From assembly GCA_010094045.1 (NCBI GenBank), contig ML986699.1, positions 1,821 to 65,813 on the forward strand: DNA of 63,993 nucleotides, in the 5' to 3' direction. The position numbers and the translations under genes are program-made. This stretch comes from Lojkania enalia (taxonomy: Eukaryota > Ascomycota > Dothideomycetes > Pleosporales). Below, piece after piece: positions 12,996-25,200 of this stretch. Below the pieces are notes generated by a model. That model did no database searches. It worked only from the letters and a program-made list of their open reading frames with translations, and had not been told where the DNA came from. Numbering within the stretch: position 1 is the stretch's first letter; every line of letters starts with the position of its first letter.

Positions 12996-14329
12996 ATTCT
13001 CTTCTTAAGCCTTTCTTTTTTAAGATTACTTATCCTTAATTATTAGTAGTTCTTTCCCTTATTCTTTTTAACTTTTCTATAGACTATTAGATTACTATCC
13101 TATAATACTATCTTACTTTTCTTCTTAGTTAGTATAAATATTTATAGTTAAGATTATTTTTCTATTTCTTATTTATATTAATAGTTGTTAATTCTAACTA
13201 CTAATTTAATTATTTCTAATAGTTCTATTAGCCTTTCTTTTCTAGCTAAATTATTTTTAACTTTATCTTTAAGTCCTTTATAAAAGATTCCTACTAATAT
13301 ACTATTATCCTATCCTAGTCTAATACTAAGTCTCTAAAATTCTATAATATAATCTATTACTTTTTTAATCTAAATTAGCTTTAGTAATTTTCTTTATACT
13401 TTTTATTTTATATCTACTTCTCTAAAAATATTTTAGATTTTATTCTTAAATTCTTTCTAACTCTTAAAGAGTTTATCTATAGATTTTCTAGTCTTCTTTA
13501 TATTAACTCTATTCTCTAGCTAATCTACTATAAATAGTTTAGCTTATATTAGTAGTATTTCTTCTATATTTATTATTGTAGCTAAGATCTTATTCTTATC
13601 TAAGAAGAAGGTTATACTATTAAATTTAAAGTATAGCTCTATTAATATAAGAAAAAGGTTAATATATTTTTTTTTACTATTAAACTTTCTTAGTAAGACT
13701 ATCTTAACTTATACTTATTATTTAGTCTCAGCTAAGTCGGCTCTAGCTATAGCTAGCTTATATTATATCTATATAATATAAGTCTTCTATTCTTATACTT
13801 TCTATATTATAACTTCTTTTAGGGCTTATAGCTTTTAGGTTATTATAACTTAACTCTATAATATAGTAGATATCTTTAAATAGTTCCTTTTTCTTTTAAT
13901 ATTAAATAGTTATTATATTACTAACCTATATACTAGAGCTTTATTTATATTAGGTTGGTTAGAGGTAGTAGCTTTAGTAAAGAGAGAATATTAGAATTAC
14001 CGGTTCTTTAAATATAACGAATATATTCTTAGAAGTCTACTATATTTTATTAGCTAATATACGAGCTTACCTAGTATATAGTAATTACTTATTACGGAAT
14101 CAGCTTCTACCTAATCTTATACTACCTCGCCTATTACATATAGACCTGAACCCCTAATATATATATATACGACCTAATATCTATCTTCTTTCTCTCTTTA
14201 TTTAGACGTCTTAAACTATTATAGTAGTAGTATATTAGTTATCTATATAGCTTAATCTAATACTTATTTATCTAGTATTAATAATCTAATACGCGTCGCC
14301 GTAATATTACTATATAGCTACTATTAATT

Positions 14330-16322
14330 TAAAGTTATACAGCTATATATAAAAAAGTTATATACTTAATTTTTAGAAGATTTAAGTAGTTAATTACAGC
14401 GATAAATTTGAGAATACTAGCTATACTTAAAATCGCGTGGGAAGCTTAATAGCTTACCTCTTACGATTCTACTACTAAGGTAGCTCTATCGCTTCTACTA
14501 TTAATTTCTACTTATTTATTTACTCTATAGTAACCTCAGTAGCTTTTATAACCTTAGTAGTTTTTGTAGAAGCTTTAGTACTCTTTTAAAGCTTCTATAT
14601 ATACTTCTCTTCAGCCTACTACTCTTGAGCCTTTTTTACTACCGCTTATATTCGCTTTCTCTCTTTAACTAGCGCAGCCTTTTAAAGCTTCTCTTCTACT
14701 CTATACTTTAAAGTCTTATTCTTCTACTATTATAGAAGCTCTATAGCAGCTTTCTTTTTAGTCTATTATTCTTAAACTTACTAAATCTTATTCAGGCTAT
14801 AAAATATAGTACTACTATCCTTTAGCAGTTAAAGTATAAGTAGTTTACTACGCTTCTACTTCTTCTTTTTATTTACTAGAGCTCTTATTAGGCCTTAATT
14901 CTCTATTTTAAGTAATTTAACTTAAACCTCTAAGCTGTTAATTCGATTATTTATATACTAAACTACTAAGTTACTAATTACTTTATATATTATTAATTTA
15001 ATATGCTTCTAATCGCCCTTTATTAATACTAACTATAAGCTTTTAAAAATAGTCTATTATTACTAAGAGTACTAAATTAAGCGAGTACTCGTTTAGGTTT
15101 AAAAAGATAGAGGTTATACTTCTTAAAGCTAGAGTAAATATTCTTTTAAGTAAATAAGGACTTCTATACTTAATTAAATAGATAAAAGAAGTCTTATTTA
15201 GTAAAGTTAGTAAAGCCTATTAAATTATATATAAATTTGGTTAATTCTTTTAAATTAGCTGTTATAAGAGGCTTAAATAAGTAAATATTAAACGGCTGAA
15301 GCGTATATGTTAAATAAGATAGATAAATAGCAACTAGAATTCGATTCTTATTATAGTAATTAAGAAATTACTTTAAAACGTATAAGCTATACCTATTAAG
15401 AATAAGAAGGTAGTAAGCCTTTTTAGCCTTTTATTTAGTCTCTTAATTAAATACTTCTAACCAGCTAATACCTAGATTATAATTCGTCTAGCTATTTAGT
15501 AATAAGGCGAAGAAGTACTAATAGATAGAAGGATTAAAATCTTATAACTAGCTATCTTACAGCTTACTACTAGCAGCCTAATATATTAAGTCTAGTAAGA
15601 GAGCCGAGCTATTAGCGTATATATAGGCTATATAGATAATCTACTTATAATTACTATCCTATATAACCTGCTTAATACTAGCTTTATTATATAACTATTT
15701 TGAAAAGATTCGTTTCGATTTTAATACTATACTAATTAGGAAGCCTTTCTTATCTATATTATAAATATACTAAAGCTTGATTTTGTACTATTTAATTTTC
15801 CGCTATAGTAATTCAAAATAGAGCTTATATTTAAATACTAAATCGGCTCGTTTTCTATTCTTATCTATACTAGATACCTACTTAGTAAATAATAAGATAT
15901 TATGCTGCTTAAGGAAGCGCTCTAGCTAGCATCTCTCTGCTTCTTTTCTACTGATTTCTGACGCTAGATTTCGAAGTATTTCGGCCGTAGGAGGTAAACT
16001 ACACTTATAAAGGCGTTTAATGTACTCTATAAGCTCTCTCTCTTATATATTATTTAGTAGTCGCAATTTTTTATACTGCTCTATACGGGTGCTCTAGACA
16101 CCTTACTACTATTTTAATAGTATAGTTCTGTCGCAGCCGTACAGTTTCGCCGTCGCAGTAATATTAACTTTTTCTTCTAGTTCCAACGATTTTAACGCCG
16201 TAAGCGCGGCCTCAATTAGGTCTATATTAAATAAGTTGCAATTATCTTAAAAATCGGCTAATTCTAGTATAGGTGTGCGCCAGGTGAGCCCGTACGTTAG
16301 CTGACGAAATATAGTAATATAG
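14330..16322 (-). mobile_element. Second pogo-like (CENP-B HTH plus DDE) DNA transposon, RIP-degenerate
   Basis: Minus-strand translation from about 16050 to 14470 shows a CENP-B/Tc5-type helix-turn-helix (LPPTAEILRNLASEIS, ERFLKQHN), the first DDE acidic block (YNIDKKGFLI), an AYIYANSSAL-like strand, then ILNRYS..., YYNKNRILVAIY and LQPFNI, which correspond to the ILDGH/SH and LQPLD blocks of pogo-family transposases. A lysine/glutamate-rich coiled tail follows at about 14700-14520. Stops are frequent (RIP). I could not find convincing inverted ends, so both boundaries are approximate; the right end abuts the copia target duplication at 16323. It is a different, longer transposase type than the 7688-9536 element. 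Confidence 0.75.
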
Positions 16323-16327
16323 TAACG

Positions 16328-16491
16328 TATTAGAGGGTAGATATTAAGGTAATAGACTTTACAAATATTAGCGTTTATAGACTAGTTCTAATTAGGACTA
16401 GCTCTATTTAGATAGTTCTTCTAGAGAGCGCGCTTTACTAAGCAAGTAATAATAATATGCTTCTTCTTACTCTATCTACTATAACTTAACA
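16328..16491 (+). repeat. 5' LTR of the copia element (RIP-mutated)
   Basis: 164 bp. It differs from the 3' LTR at 21 positions. All are transitions, and in every case this copy has T or A where the 3' LTR has C or G. Confidence 0.93.
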
Positions 16492-16799
16492 GATTATAAG
16501 CTCTTAGCTATACTTCTAGCCTATAGCAAATTAGATTGATTATTATATCGATCCCTAGCTTACTATTACTAACTAATAGGTAGTCTAATAGTAGTATCTA
16601 GTTAACTAACTAAGCTTAACTCGCACTACTAATATAGAACGCGATACTATTACAGCAGACTATAAGAGAGTTATAAACCTAGTAAAGGATAGCAAGAATA
16701 TTTTACTATAGGAAGCCGCCTTACGAAACTAAGTTGTTAGTAAAGCTGCTAAGGATATTCTAGAAGGAGTATCTCTACTACTTAAGCCTAGCAAGTTAA

Positions 16800-19700
16800 T
16801 ATATTAGAATCTACTACTATATTTAGACGATATAGAGCTGTAAGTAATAAGGCTTGCCTAGTAAAGTAATTTCGAGAATATTCGACGCACTAATAACGCT
16901 TATAAAGTATAATATAACTAATAGTAGAAGAACTACCGTAACTATATTAAGAAGGAAGCCTTTATTATAAGTATTCTACTTACTACAGTTTACTAAAAGA
17001 TACTTAAAGGTCTACGCTTATATAAGATAGTAGAAGTACTCTTAGATACTATCCTTAAGTACTATAAAGAGTAAGGTCTTATAGAGGAGTATATCCTCTA
17101 GACTAATTTCTTTAGCCTATATAGTAGTTACTATAATAGTATATTTTAATTTACTAGTAAATTTAAAGCTAGTCTTATACGATTAGATAATATTAATCTT
17201 AAGCCTAATCCTAAGAGTATTATATTCTAGTTTATTATTACTATTAAAGATTAATTTAAAACTTATATATAGTAATAGTATTAGATTTTACGTTAAAGTA
17301 GAGTTCTAGATATTAATACTATAATTAACAAGATTAATAATAAATTACGTTAAGAGGATTTAATTAAGAAGATAATAGTACTTTAAATATAGCTAAAAGA
17401 TATATAGTAGTCTAGTAGTAATTAGTATAAAGGTAAGAGTAAGAGTAATACTAAGACTAGGAGTAAGCCTACTAATAGTAAGCTTATAGAAAGGAGGTAC
17501 TGTCCTAGCTACTAATATAAATATCTAGGGGGTGGATTAAACTACTAGTTTATATATCTAGAGAAGGTATTAAAATAATTTCTTAATAAACACCTAGAAT
17601 TAGTATAAAAATTAATCTAATCAGCTTAATTAAACTATATACTATTAGCTAATTTTAGTACTATTACTAGTATATTAGCAAGTAGCTATAATATTTAGGT
17701 TTTATTAACACCGTAATATATAATTAAGTAAATACTATAGAGGCTCTATAAGAATTAAATTATCTTTAATACTAGAGCTAATAAGTATATATATAATAAC
17801 AGAACTAAGTTTATCTTAATAGGATAATCTAGTATAGAATATATAAAGATAGGTAGTAGTTTTACTAGAGTAGAAGATAAAGGTATAATACAGCTTTGTA
17901 TTTTTCTAACTAGTAGTAGTACTATTAATATATACTTTATAGAAGTACTGTACTATCTAAGTCTCTATATCTCTATTATCTCCCTAGATTAGCTTTAACT
18001 AAAAGAATTATACTACTATAGTCTCTATTAGAAGCTACTATATATTAAGGATAATAGTAAGATTACCTACGTCCTTAAGATTAATAGAATACCTACTTTT
18101 CTTAAGTATATAAATAAGGTATAAACAACTTTCTTAATAGCCTATATTACTATATTCTCTTCCTAAGACTTATAGCTAGTTTAAAAGTAAGAGATTACCT
18201 TATAAGAAGCTTATAAAATCTAGGGCTATATAAACCTAGATAATTTAAAGTAGCTATTTAAGACTATTAATAGTTTAAAGCTTAAAAATATTAAGAAGTT
18301 TAACTACGAGATATACTATAAAGTAAAAGGTTATTAATAGATTTTTTATACTCTATAACGTCGAGCTTAGTAAGTATTTAATATTATATATCTTAATATC
18401 GTTAGTTATATTTTACTACTAGGTCCTAATAGAGAGTAATACTAGTTACTCCTTATAGACAATTTTATATACTATTAATAGATCTACTTTATTAAATCCT
18501 GTATAGAAATTACCCAAGTACTACTTAATTTTAATAGAATAGTTACTACCTAGTATAATAAGATTATTAAGGTCTATTATCTTAATAATAATAAATATTT
18601 TATTAATTAGGTAACTATTAAATATTTTAAAAAGTAGGGAATATAGTTATAGCCTTTAACACTATATATAATATACTAGAACGGCGTTGCTAAGGCTAGT
18701 AATAAGTTTACTATAAATAAAGTGCGATACATCCTTATTAGAGTACTATACCTACTACTAATATTCTAACTATATACTATAAAGTATATAGTATAATTCT
18801 TTAATCTATTACTTACTATAGTATTTATTAATAGTAAAATACCTTTATAAATATTTAATAAATTTCTAGATTATTAAAATCTAGTATTAAATCTTTATAA
18901 CCTTTACTATTAGAGAGAGATTAGTTATATACTTATTCTAAAGGAGCGTTATATTAAGAGTAAGAAGTTTAAAGAATATAGCTATAAGAGTTATATAATC
19001 AGCTATAAGAGATTTTAGATATTCCTTATATAGGATTTATAGAATAAGAAGATTATATAATTAAGCTTTATAACCTTTTTCTAATATCTACTAGTCGTAA
19101 GCCGCGTACTTTATTAAGCTTAAAAAGCTTAATATAATAAGCGTCTATATATCTAGAAAGAGGAATCTAACTATTTAGAGAGTATATAGAATCTAGGGGG
19201 TACGCTACTACTGCAGCTAACACCTTTATAGATACCTTTATAGCTAAATAATAACGAATATATTAATTTCCTTAAGTAAGGTAGAGGATATAATTTTAGG
19301 CAGGAGTAATAAGAGATAGACGAGTAATAGAGCGATAAGAACAATCTATCGCTATTACCGCCACCTCTACTACTAGTAAAGAAGCCTTATAGCCGTTCTT
19401 ACAAGACAGCAGCTCTACTAGCTAAGCCTATACGTTAATTCTTATATTATATGCTCTAACAGTTTAATCTAAATATAGTATTAATAGTTAATAACGTATC
19501 TCTTTAAAATAAGATAATACTAAGCGTTTTTATTATTCTTATATAAAATTTCGCTTTAGTAGTTATAATAGACGCTTACGGTATAAGAGATAATTTAAAT
19601 CTCCTATCTAAATCTACTTTATTAAAGTAGACGCGCGTATATTAATACTTAGAGTAGTAGTATAAGGTAGAGAAAGAAGAAATAGAATTGTATGCGGAGA

Positions 19701-21200
19701 ACAGCACCTAGTAGGTTGTTAATTATATACTAGCTAGAACTACTATACTATCTATTAAATAGGTATATAAATATAAGTTTAATAATAAAGGATATTTAGT
19801 ATAGTATAAAGTACGCCTTATTATCTACAGCAATCGCTAATATTTAGATCTCTAGGAAGATATATACGTAGGAGTAGCACGCTCTACAACTATTAAGTTA
19901 ATTCTAGTACTAGTTAATATTCTTAATCTAGAGTATAACCAGGTTAATATTATTACAGCCTTCCTAAATGGAAAGATAGACGAAAATAACCCTATCTACG
20001 CTTAACTACTAGATAGTACAATCATATAACTTAATAAAGTACTCTATAGTCTCTACTAGTTACTATAACTTTAGTATAAAAAGATTAGTTGCTACTTAAT
20101 ATTATATAGATATAGACCTTTTAATTCTAATTTATATATCTTTATTAGTAAAAAGCTATAGTAGATTATTGTTGTATATATTAACAATCTACTCTTTATT
20201 TATCTAACGGCTAAAGGTATAGCAGCTATAAAATAAATAGTTATAAGTACCTATAAATATCGCGATCTTAGCCTACTAAACTACTATTTTAGAATCTGTA
20301 TCGCGCGCGATTATATAATATATATAATAGAACTCTCTATAAAATTATATATTAAGAAACTTATATTAATACTTTAGTAAGAGAACTACTATAAGTACAG
20401 TATACTATTTAATCTCTTAACTATTAAACTTACAGCTCGCTCTAAGGAAGATATCTGTAATATTAAATTACTTAACAAATATTAGTTAGTTATTAGTAAG
20501 TTACTATATCCTATATACTTTATACAACTAAATATTATATATTATATTACCTTTCTAGGACGCTTTAGTAGTAATCTAATAAGCTTATACTATAAGTATA
20601 TATAACAGATTGTAGATTATCTCTATACTACGTATAACTATATTATAAAGTTCTCAGCGCTAGATAGAGCTTAAAGAGTACTAATTAAGTACTTCGCCTA
20701 CATGTTAGAAGCACCTCTTATAGACTACTCAGATTTATTATATACTAATTGTAAGGATTATAAATCGACAGCTAGATATCTATTTAAGCTATTTAGAGGA
20801 ATAATTTACTATTAATCTTTTAAGGAGCGGTTAGTAACAATATTAATAATAGAAGCTAAATACGTAGCTATTATATACGCAGCTAAAGAAGTAGCGTAGC
20901 TCTATCGACTCTATGCTGAGCTAGGCATATTATATAAACTACTTTAACCCCTAAAGCTTTACGTCGACAATCTACTAGCTATTAAGCTTACTAAGTAGAA
21001 AGGATACTACCAGCGAACCAAGCATATCGATATCTATTATTACTAGATTAAGGAGCAAGTAGCTCTTAGTTGATTACAACTCGAACATATTACAATAGTT
21101 AATATAGCAGCAGACGGTCTAACCAAGCCCCTCTCTGCTAAAGCCTATAGTCGATTCCTGTAGCAACTAGGTATAGGAGAAGTATCAATCGCTTACGGTT
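16800..21200 (+). pseudogene. copia gag-pol remnant
   Basis: Single degenerate gag-protease-integrase-RT-RNase H reading frame of the copia element. Stops stand mainly at Gln and Trp positions. The C-terminal RNase H segment is the best preserved and reads nearly open over about 20940-21200. Confidence 0.8.
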
Positions 21201-21272
21201 AGTACTAGTAGGAGCTACTATTAAGTAATGTATATAGATATATGCCGTAGTTTCCGTTTGGTCTGGGGGGTG

Positions 21273-21436
21273 TATTGGAGGGTGGATATTGAGGTGATAG
21301 ACCTCACAAACATCGGCGTTTGTAGACTAGTCCTGATTAGGACTAGCTCTATTTAGATAGTTCTTCTAGAGAGCGCGCTTCACTAAGCAAGCAACAACAA
21401 CATGCTTCCTCCCACTCTGTCTACTATAACTTAACA
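21273..21436 (+). repeat. 3' LTR of the copia element (not RIP-mutated)
   Basis: 164 bp, ending CTTAACA before the TAACG duplication. CpA and TpG dinucleotides are retained (for example CTCACAAACATCGG, where the 5' copy reads TTTACAAATATTAG). The same family occurs as a longer 360-bp solo LTR at 31187-31546. Confidence 0.93.
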
Positions 21437-21627
21437 TAACGAGATAAATCTACGAGAATAACTACGCAGGATCTAATCTATAAAGGAGATCTATCTACTT
21501 ATATAGAGAGGTCTAAGACCGCTAAGCCTAGCTTATCAGGTCTGTTAGATCTATTAGGTCCGCCCTACCCTACCTAATACTTCTACCATTATCATGTGCA
21601 TAGGTTGTACCATGCTTCGTCATCCAA

Positions 21628-21894
21628 CTAATCATCTCCCCAGTTCCCGCAGTCCCACTGCTCACTGTCCAATGGTTGGTCCATAACATGCGTCTGCCTG
21701 TTATTACCTTGTTGGTCCTCGTCCGAGTCGACCTGCACAGTGGCTGATGTTGGATCAAGCCCTAGCCACAGAGGCGGTGCCTCTTGGCGTTCTGTGTTCA
21801 TAACATCAGGTTTCCCCGCCGCCCAAACCTCAGCCTTAGCCATGCCTCCCGTCAACCAACTCGAATCTCTGAAAACACCAGAATTCGCCGCCAT
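21628..21894 (-). CDS. Hypothetical 88-residue protein, possibly part of a larger broken gene
   Basis: ATG at 21894, stop at 21628. The product starts MAANSGVFRDSSWL and is acidic towards the end (VDSDEDQQ...CGNWGDD). I recognise no family. A stop codon lies just upstream in the same frame, so this is either a true start or the last exon of a longer gene. The first 27 codons occur again, identical, in inverted orientation at 27226-27306, where they run straight into a stop. The sequence is therefore repeated on both sides of the NLR gene. It lies about 190 bp right of the copia target duplication and about 390 bp upstream of the NLR start, on the opposite strand. Expression and function are unknown. 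Confidence 0.4.
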   Translation of the reverse strand: MAANSGVFRDSSWLTGGMAKAEVWAAGKPDVMNTERQEAPPLWLGLDPTSATVQVDSDEDQQGNNRQTHVMDQPLDSEQWDCGNWGDD

Positions 21895-21936
21895 ACAAGG
21901 TCATGGCCGGAGCGGTTCGGCCGTCCTCCCTGCTAG
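21814..21936 (-). repeat. Left arm of inverted repeat flanking the NLR gene
   Basis: 21814-21896 is the exact reverse complement (83/83) of 27225-27307. The adjoining 21885-21936 matches 26987-27038 in reverse complement with five mismatches. Here the two blocks are contiguous, so this arm shows the state before the insertion in the right arm. Confidence 0.9.
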
Positions 21937-21969
21937 TGTCACCAAGTTGTTCGTCCATTTGCTCTAGGC

Positions 21970-22283
21970 ATAAGCATATTCAGCCTTACCGGTACCGCGC
22001 CATCTGGTGGACTGTGTAGTCAGCCTCACCCCGCTTGTTCAAACTCACTCACAAAATTTAGGTATAGCAGAATTAGCTTACAGTACTCCTACCCTGTCTC
22101 GCTTCCGAATGGGAGTTGTCAGTATAGCTCACAGTACTATCTTCCGGTATGCTCGCTAACCTCAATAGTTGTGACTAATATTCTCTCCGGACGAGCGATT
22201 TGCCCTTCGCGACTCTTCATTTAGGCTGCCGCGTATTGAGTCCCATTCCTTACGCTTGCCTCCATCCAGTTCCATGCGAAGCA
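21970..22283 (+). promoter_or_regulatory. Upstream region of the NLR gene
   Basis: GC-balanced sequence without RIP between the small reverse ORF and the NLR start. Two similar blocks, AGCTTACAGTACTCCTACC (about 22075) and AGCTCACAGTACTATCTTCC (about 22126), form an imperfect direct repeat roughly 50 bp apart. No TATA box or known factor site is identified. Confidence 0.3.
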
Positions 22284-25200
22284 ATGCGTCTTTTGCGACG
22301 CTGCGACACTGGCGACTTCAGTCTTACTCAGGTTGACGACGAGGCCATCCCTCCCTACGCCATTCTTTCGCATACGTGGGGAGCAGATACCGAGGAGGTC
22401 ACCTTTGAAGACCTAAAAAATGGCACTGGCAAGGATAAGCCAGGCTACGACAAGATCCAGTTCTGTGGGGAACAGGCTGCACAAGACGACCTGGAATGGT
22501 TTTGGATAGACACATGTTGTATCGACAAGGCAAACAAAGGCGAGCTCTCCCAGGCGATCAAATCCATGTTTCGCTGGTACCAGAATGCAGTAAAATGCTA
22601 CGCCTATCTATCGGACGTTTCGACGGCTAAGCGGAAAGCAAGCGACGAAATATCTAAATTTACTTGGGAGCCAGCTTTTCGAGTCAGCAGATGGTTCACT
22701 CGGGGTTGGACTCTCCAAGAGCTTCTTGCCCCAACTTCGGTCGAATTCTTCTCCCAAGAATGGAAGAGACTCGGTGACAAACGATCACTGAGGCAGCAAA
22801 TCTACAAAATAACAGGAATTCCAGATTTAGCGCTTCAAGGAACCCCTTTGTCTCAGTTCAGCGTTAATGAGCGATTATCGTGGATAGAAAACCGCCAGAC
22901 CAAGCTCGAAGAAGATAAAGCATACTCATTACTAGGCATTTTTGACGTCTTTATACCGCCTATCTATAGTGAAGGGACAGCGAGAGCGTTCAAACGGCTC
23001 ATGGATGAGATCGATAAGCAGCAGAAATGTATCCAAGACTTACACCTTACCGATCCCCGTGATGACAAGAAGCGTATTGAAGACACTAAGGGTGGCTTGC
23101 TAAAGAACTCGTACCGCTGGGTCTTTGAAAACTCTGATTTCCAACGATGGCGCGACGACCAGCAGAGCCGACTATTATGGATTAAGGGCGATCCTGGTAA
23201 AGGTAAGACAATGCTTCTCTGTGGTATTGTCAATGAGCTGAAGAAGTCGACGGCTAAGAAAAGTCTTCTGTCCTTCTTCTTCTGCCAGGCTACGGACTCG
23301 CGAATCAACAGCGCAACGGCTGTACTGCGAGGTCTGCTGTACTTACTTATCGATCAGCAGCCTTCGCTCATCTCCAATATTCGAAAGAAACACGATCACG
23401 CAGGCAAAGCGCTCTTCGAGGATGCGAATGCCTGGATAGCCTTGTCTGAGATCTTCATAGATATCCTGCAAGACTCGAGCTTAAACCCTACGTACTTAAT
23501 CATCGATGCGCTCGACGAGTGTGTAATAGGCTTGCCAAAACTCCTAGGCTTCATCGTCCGGACGTCAGCTGTATCTTCTCGCGTAAAATGGATCGTCTCT
23601 AGCCGCAATCAACCAGACATTGAGCAAGAGCTAAAGATGGTAGAACACAAAGTGAGGCTGAGTCTCGAGCTAAATACAGAATCTATTTCAGCAGCTGTCC
23701 ATGTCTTTATTAAGCAAAAAGTGTCTCAGCTTGCGCAGAAGAAGGAGTATAACAACAGAACGCGAGACGCTGTACTAGAGCATCTAGCGTGTAATGCAAA
23801 TAACACCTTCCTCTGGGTAGCGTTGGTGTGCCAGAACCTCGAACAGATTCCACGATGGAACGTGCTGAAGAAGTTGAACACATTCCCGCCTGGCCTTGAT
23901 TCTCTATACGAACGGATGACGCAGCAGATAAGAGAATCGGAAGATGCTGACCTCTATACACAGATACTAGCTTTGGTTACAGTCGTATACAGGCCCATTA
24001 CCATGAAAGAGCTCGCTTCTCTAGCTGAGCTGCCTGAACTCTTAGCTGACGACCTAGAGTCCATACGGGAGATTATTGGTCTCTGTGGTTCGTTCCTTAC
24101 CTTGCGAAAGAATACTGTGTACTTTGTGCATCAGTCGGCAAAGGACTTTCTACTTACCAAAGCATCTAATACAGTCTTCCCAACTGGAAGAAAAGACGTC
24201 CATTACGTCATATTCTCCAGGTCGCTCCAAGCCATGTCTAGTACACTACGTCGAGACATGTACAACTTAAATGCGTTCGGGTATCCTGCCAAGAAGGTCG
24301 AACAGCCAGACCTAGACCCGCTAGCAGCGTCGCGCTATTCATGTATCTACTGGATCGATCACCTCTATGACTCAGATCCCAACTCCTTGGCAAGCTATTC
24401 AGCTAGCCTACGGTATGAAGGCACCATTTACGAATTTATAAGAAAGAAATACCTATACTGGTTAGAAGCTCTTTGCCTATGCGAGAGCATGTCAAAGGGA
24501 GTGGTTTCAATGGCGAAACTCGAGGCTCTGATTCAGGTAGTTTTGAGACTATCGATATTGTGTATATAACATGCTGATTTTTATCTAGGGTAGAACAAAT
24601 GCGTCTATATTAATCGATCTTATTCGCGATGCGCGTCGATTTATCATGTATCATAGAGGGGCAATAGAGAACAGCCCTCTTCAGGCATATATGTCCGCGC
24701 TCATGTTCAGCCCAACTCGCAGCCTAATAAGAGACCTCTTCAAGAGGGAAGAACCGGGTTGGATTACTATAAGGCCGGATATGAGAGATGGATGGAGTGC
24801 TTGCCTACAGACGCTCGAGGGCCATAGCGGTTACATCTCTTCAGTGGCCTTCTCCCACGACTCAGCCTGGCTGGCATCGGACCACGACAAGATGGCCAAG
24901 ATCTGGGATGCGAGCAGTGGCGAGTGCCTCCAGAAGCTCGAGGGTCATAGCAGTTTCGTCAATTCAGTGGCCTTCTCCCACGACTCCGCCCGGCTGGCGT
25001 CGGCTTCGTATGACAGAACGGTCAAAATCTGGGATACGAGCAGCGGCGAGTGCCTCCAGACGCTCGAGGGCCATAGCAGAGGCGTCAAGTCAGTGGCCTT
25101 CTCCCACGACTCAGCTCGGCTGGCGTCGGCGTCGGACGACAAGACGGTCAAAATCTGGGATGCGAGCAGCGGCGAGTGCCTCCAGACACTGGAGGGCCAT

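Larger units (their letters stand above)
6005..14317 (-). mobile_element. Ty3/gypsy chromovirus (gypsy-2), reverse strand, RIP-degenerate, host of four nested insertions
   Basis: Read on the minus strand, the element starts near 14 kb and runs left. Gag-like helical sequence is at about 13900-13100. RT is at about 10700-10354 and continues at 10069-9800 after the inserted LTR (KLRLYINY, FKLINILV, then YLD/DIL). RNase H lies on both sides of the pogo insertion (LNYNIYNKKLL is rebuilt across its TA site). Integrase is at about 7600-6250 and a chromodomain start at about 6110-6005. There the frame is cut by gypsy-1, so the 3' end is outside the window. An LTR-like block at about 14054-14317 is tentatively its 5' LTR, but no second copy is available to test this. 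RIP stops occur throughout. Confidence 0.82.
16328..21436 (+). mobile_element. Ty1/copia retrotransposon, complete with both LTRs and TAACG target duplication
   Basis: 164-bp LTRs at 16328-16491 and 21273-21436 are flanked by the perfect duplication TAACG at 16323-16327 and 21437-21441. The internal order is copia type: a gag-like region (about 16800-17450), a CCHC-knuckle remnant at about 17497-17570, a protease remnant (NTRANKYI, for DTGANKHI) at about 17765, integrase, RT at about 19940-20230 (AFLNGKIDEN, then VVYINNLLF for the YVDDLL box), and RNase H at about 20840-21180 (AAKEVA, KLYVDN, KHIDIYYY, AADGLTKPL). The left part is saturated with RIP stops; the last 300 bp and the 3' LTR are almost free of it. 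Confidence 0.92.

Noticed and set aside
14290..16327. Terminal inverted repeats of the second pogo element (shared ATTACTATAT)
   Set aside because: Only about ten AT-rich bases match, which is expected by chance in RIP-mutated DNA.
22200..22283. N-terminal extension of the NLR protein by 28 residues from a TTG codon
   Set aside because: No ATG is present there, and MRLLRR at 22284 is the usual HET-domain start.
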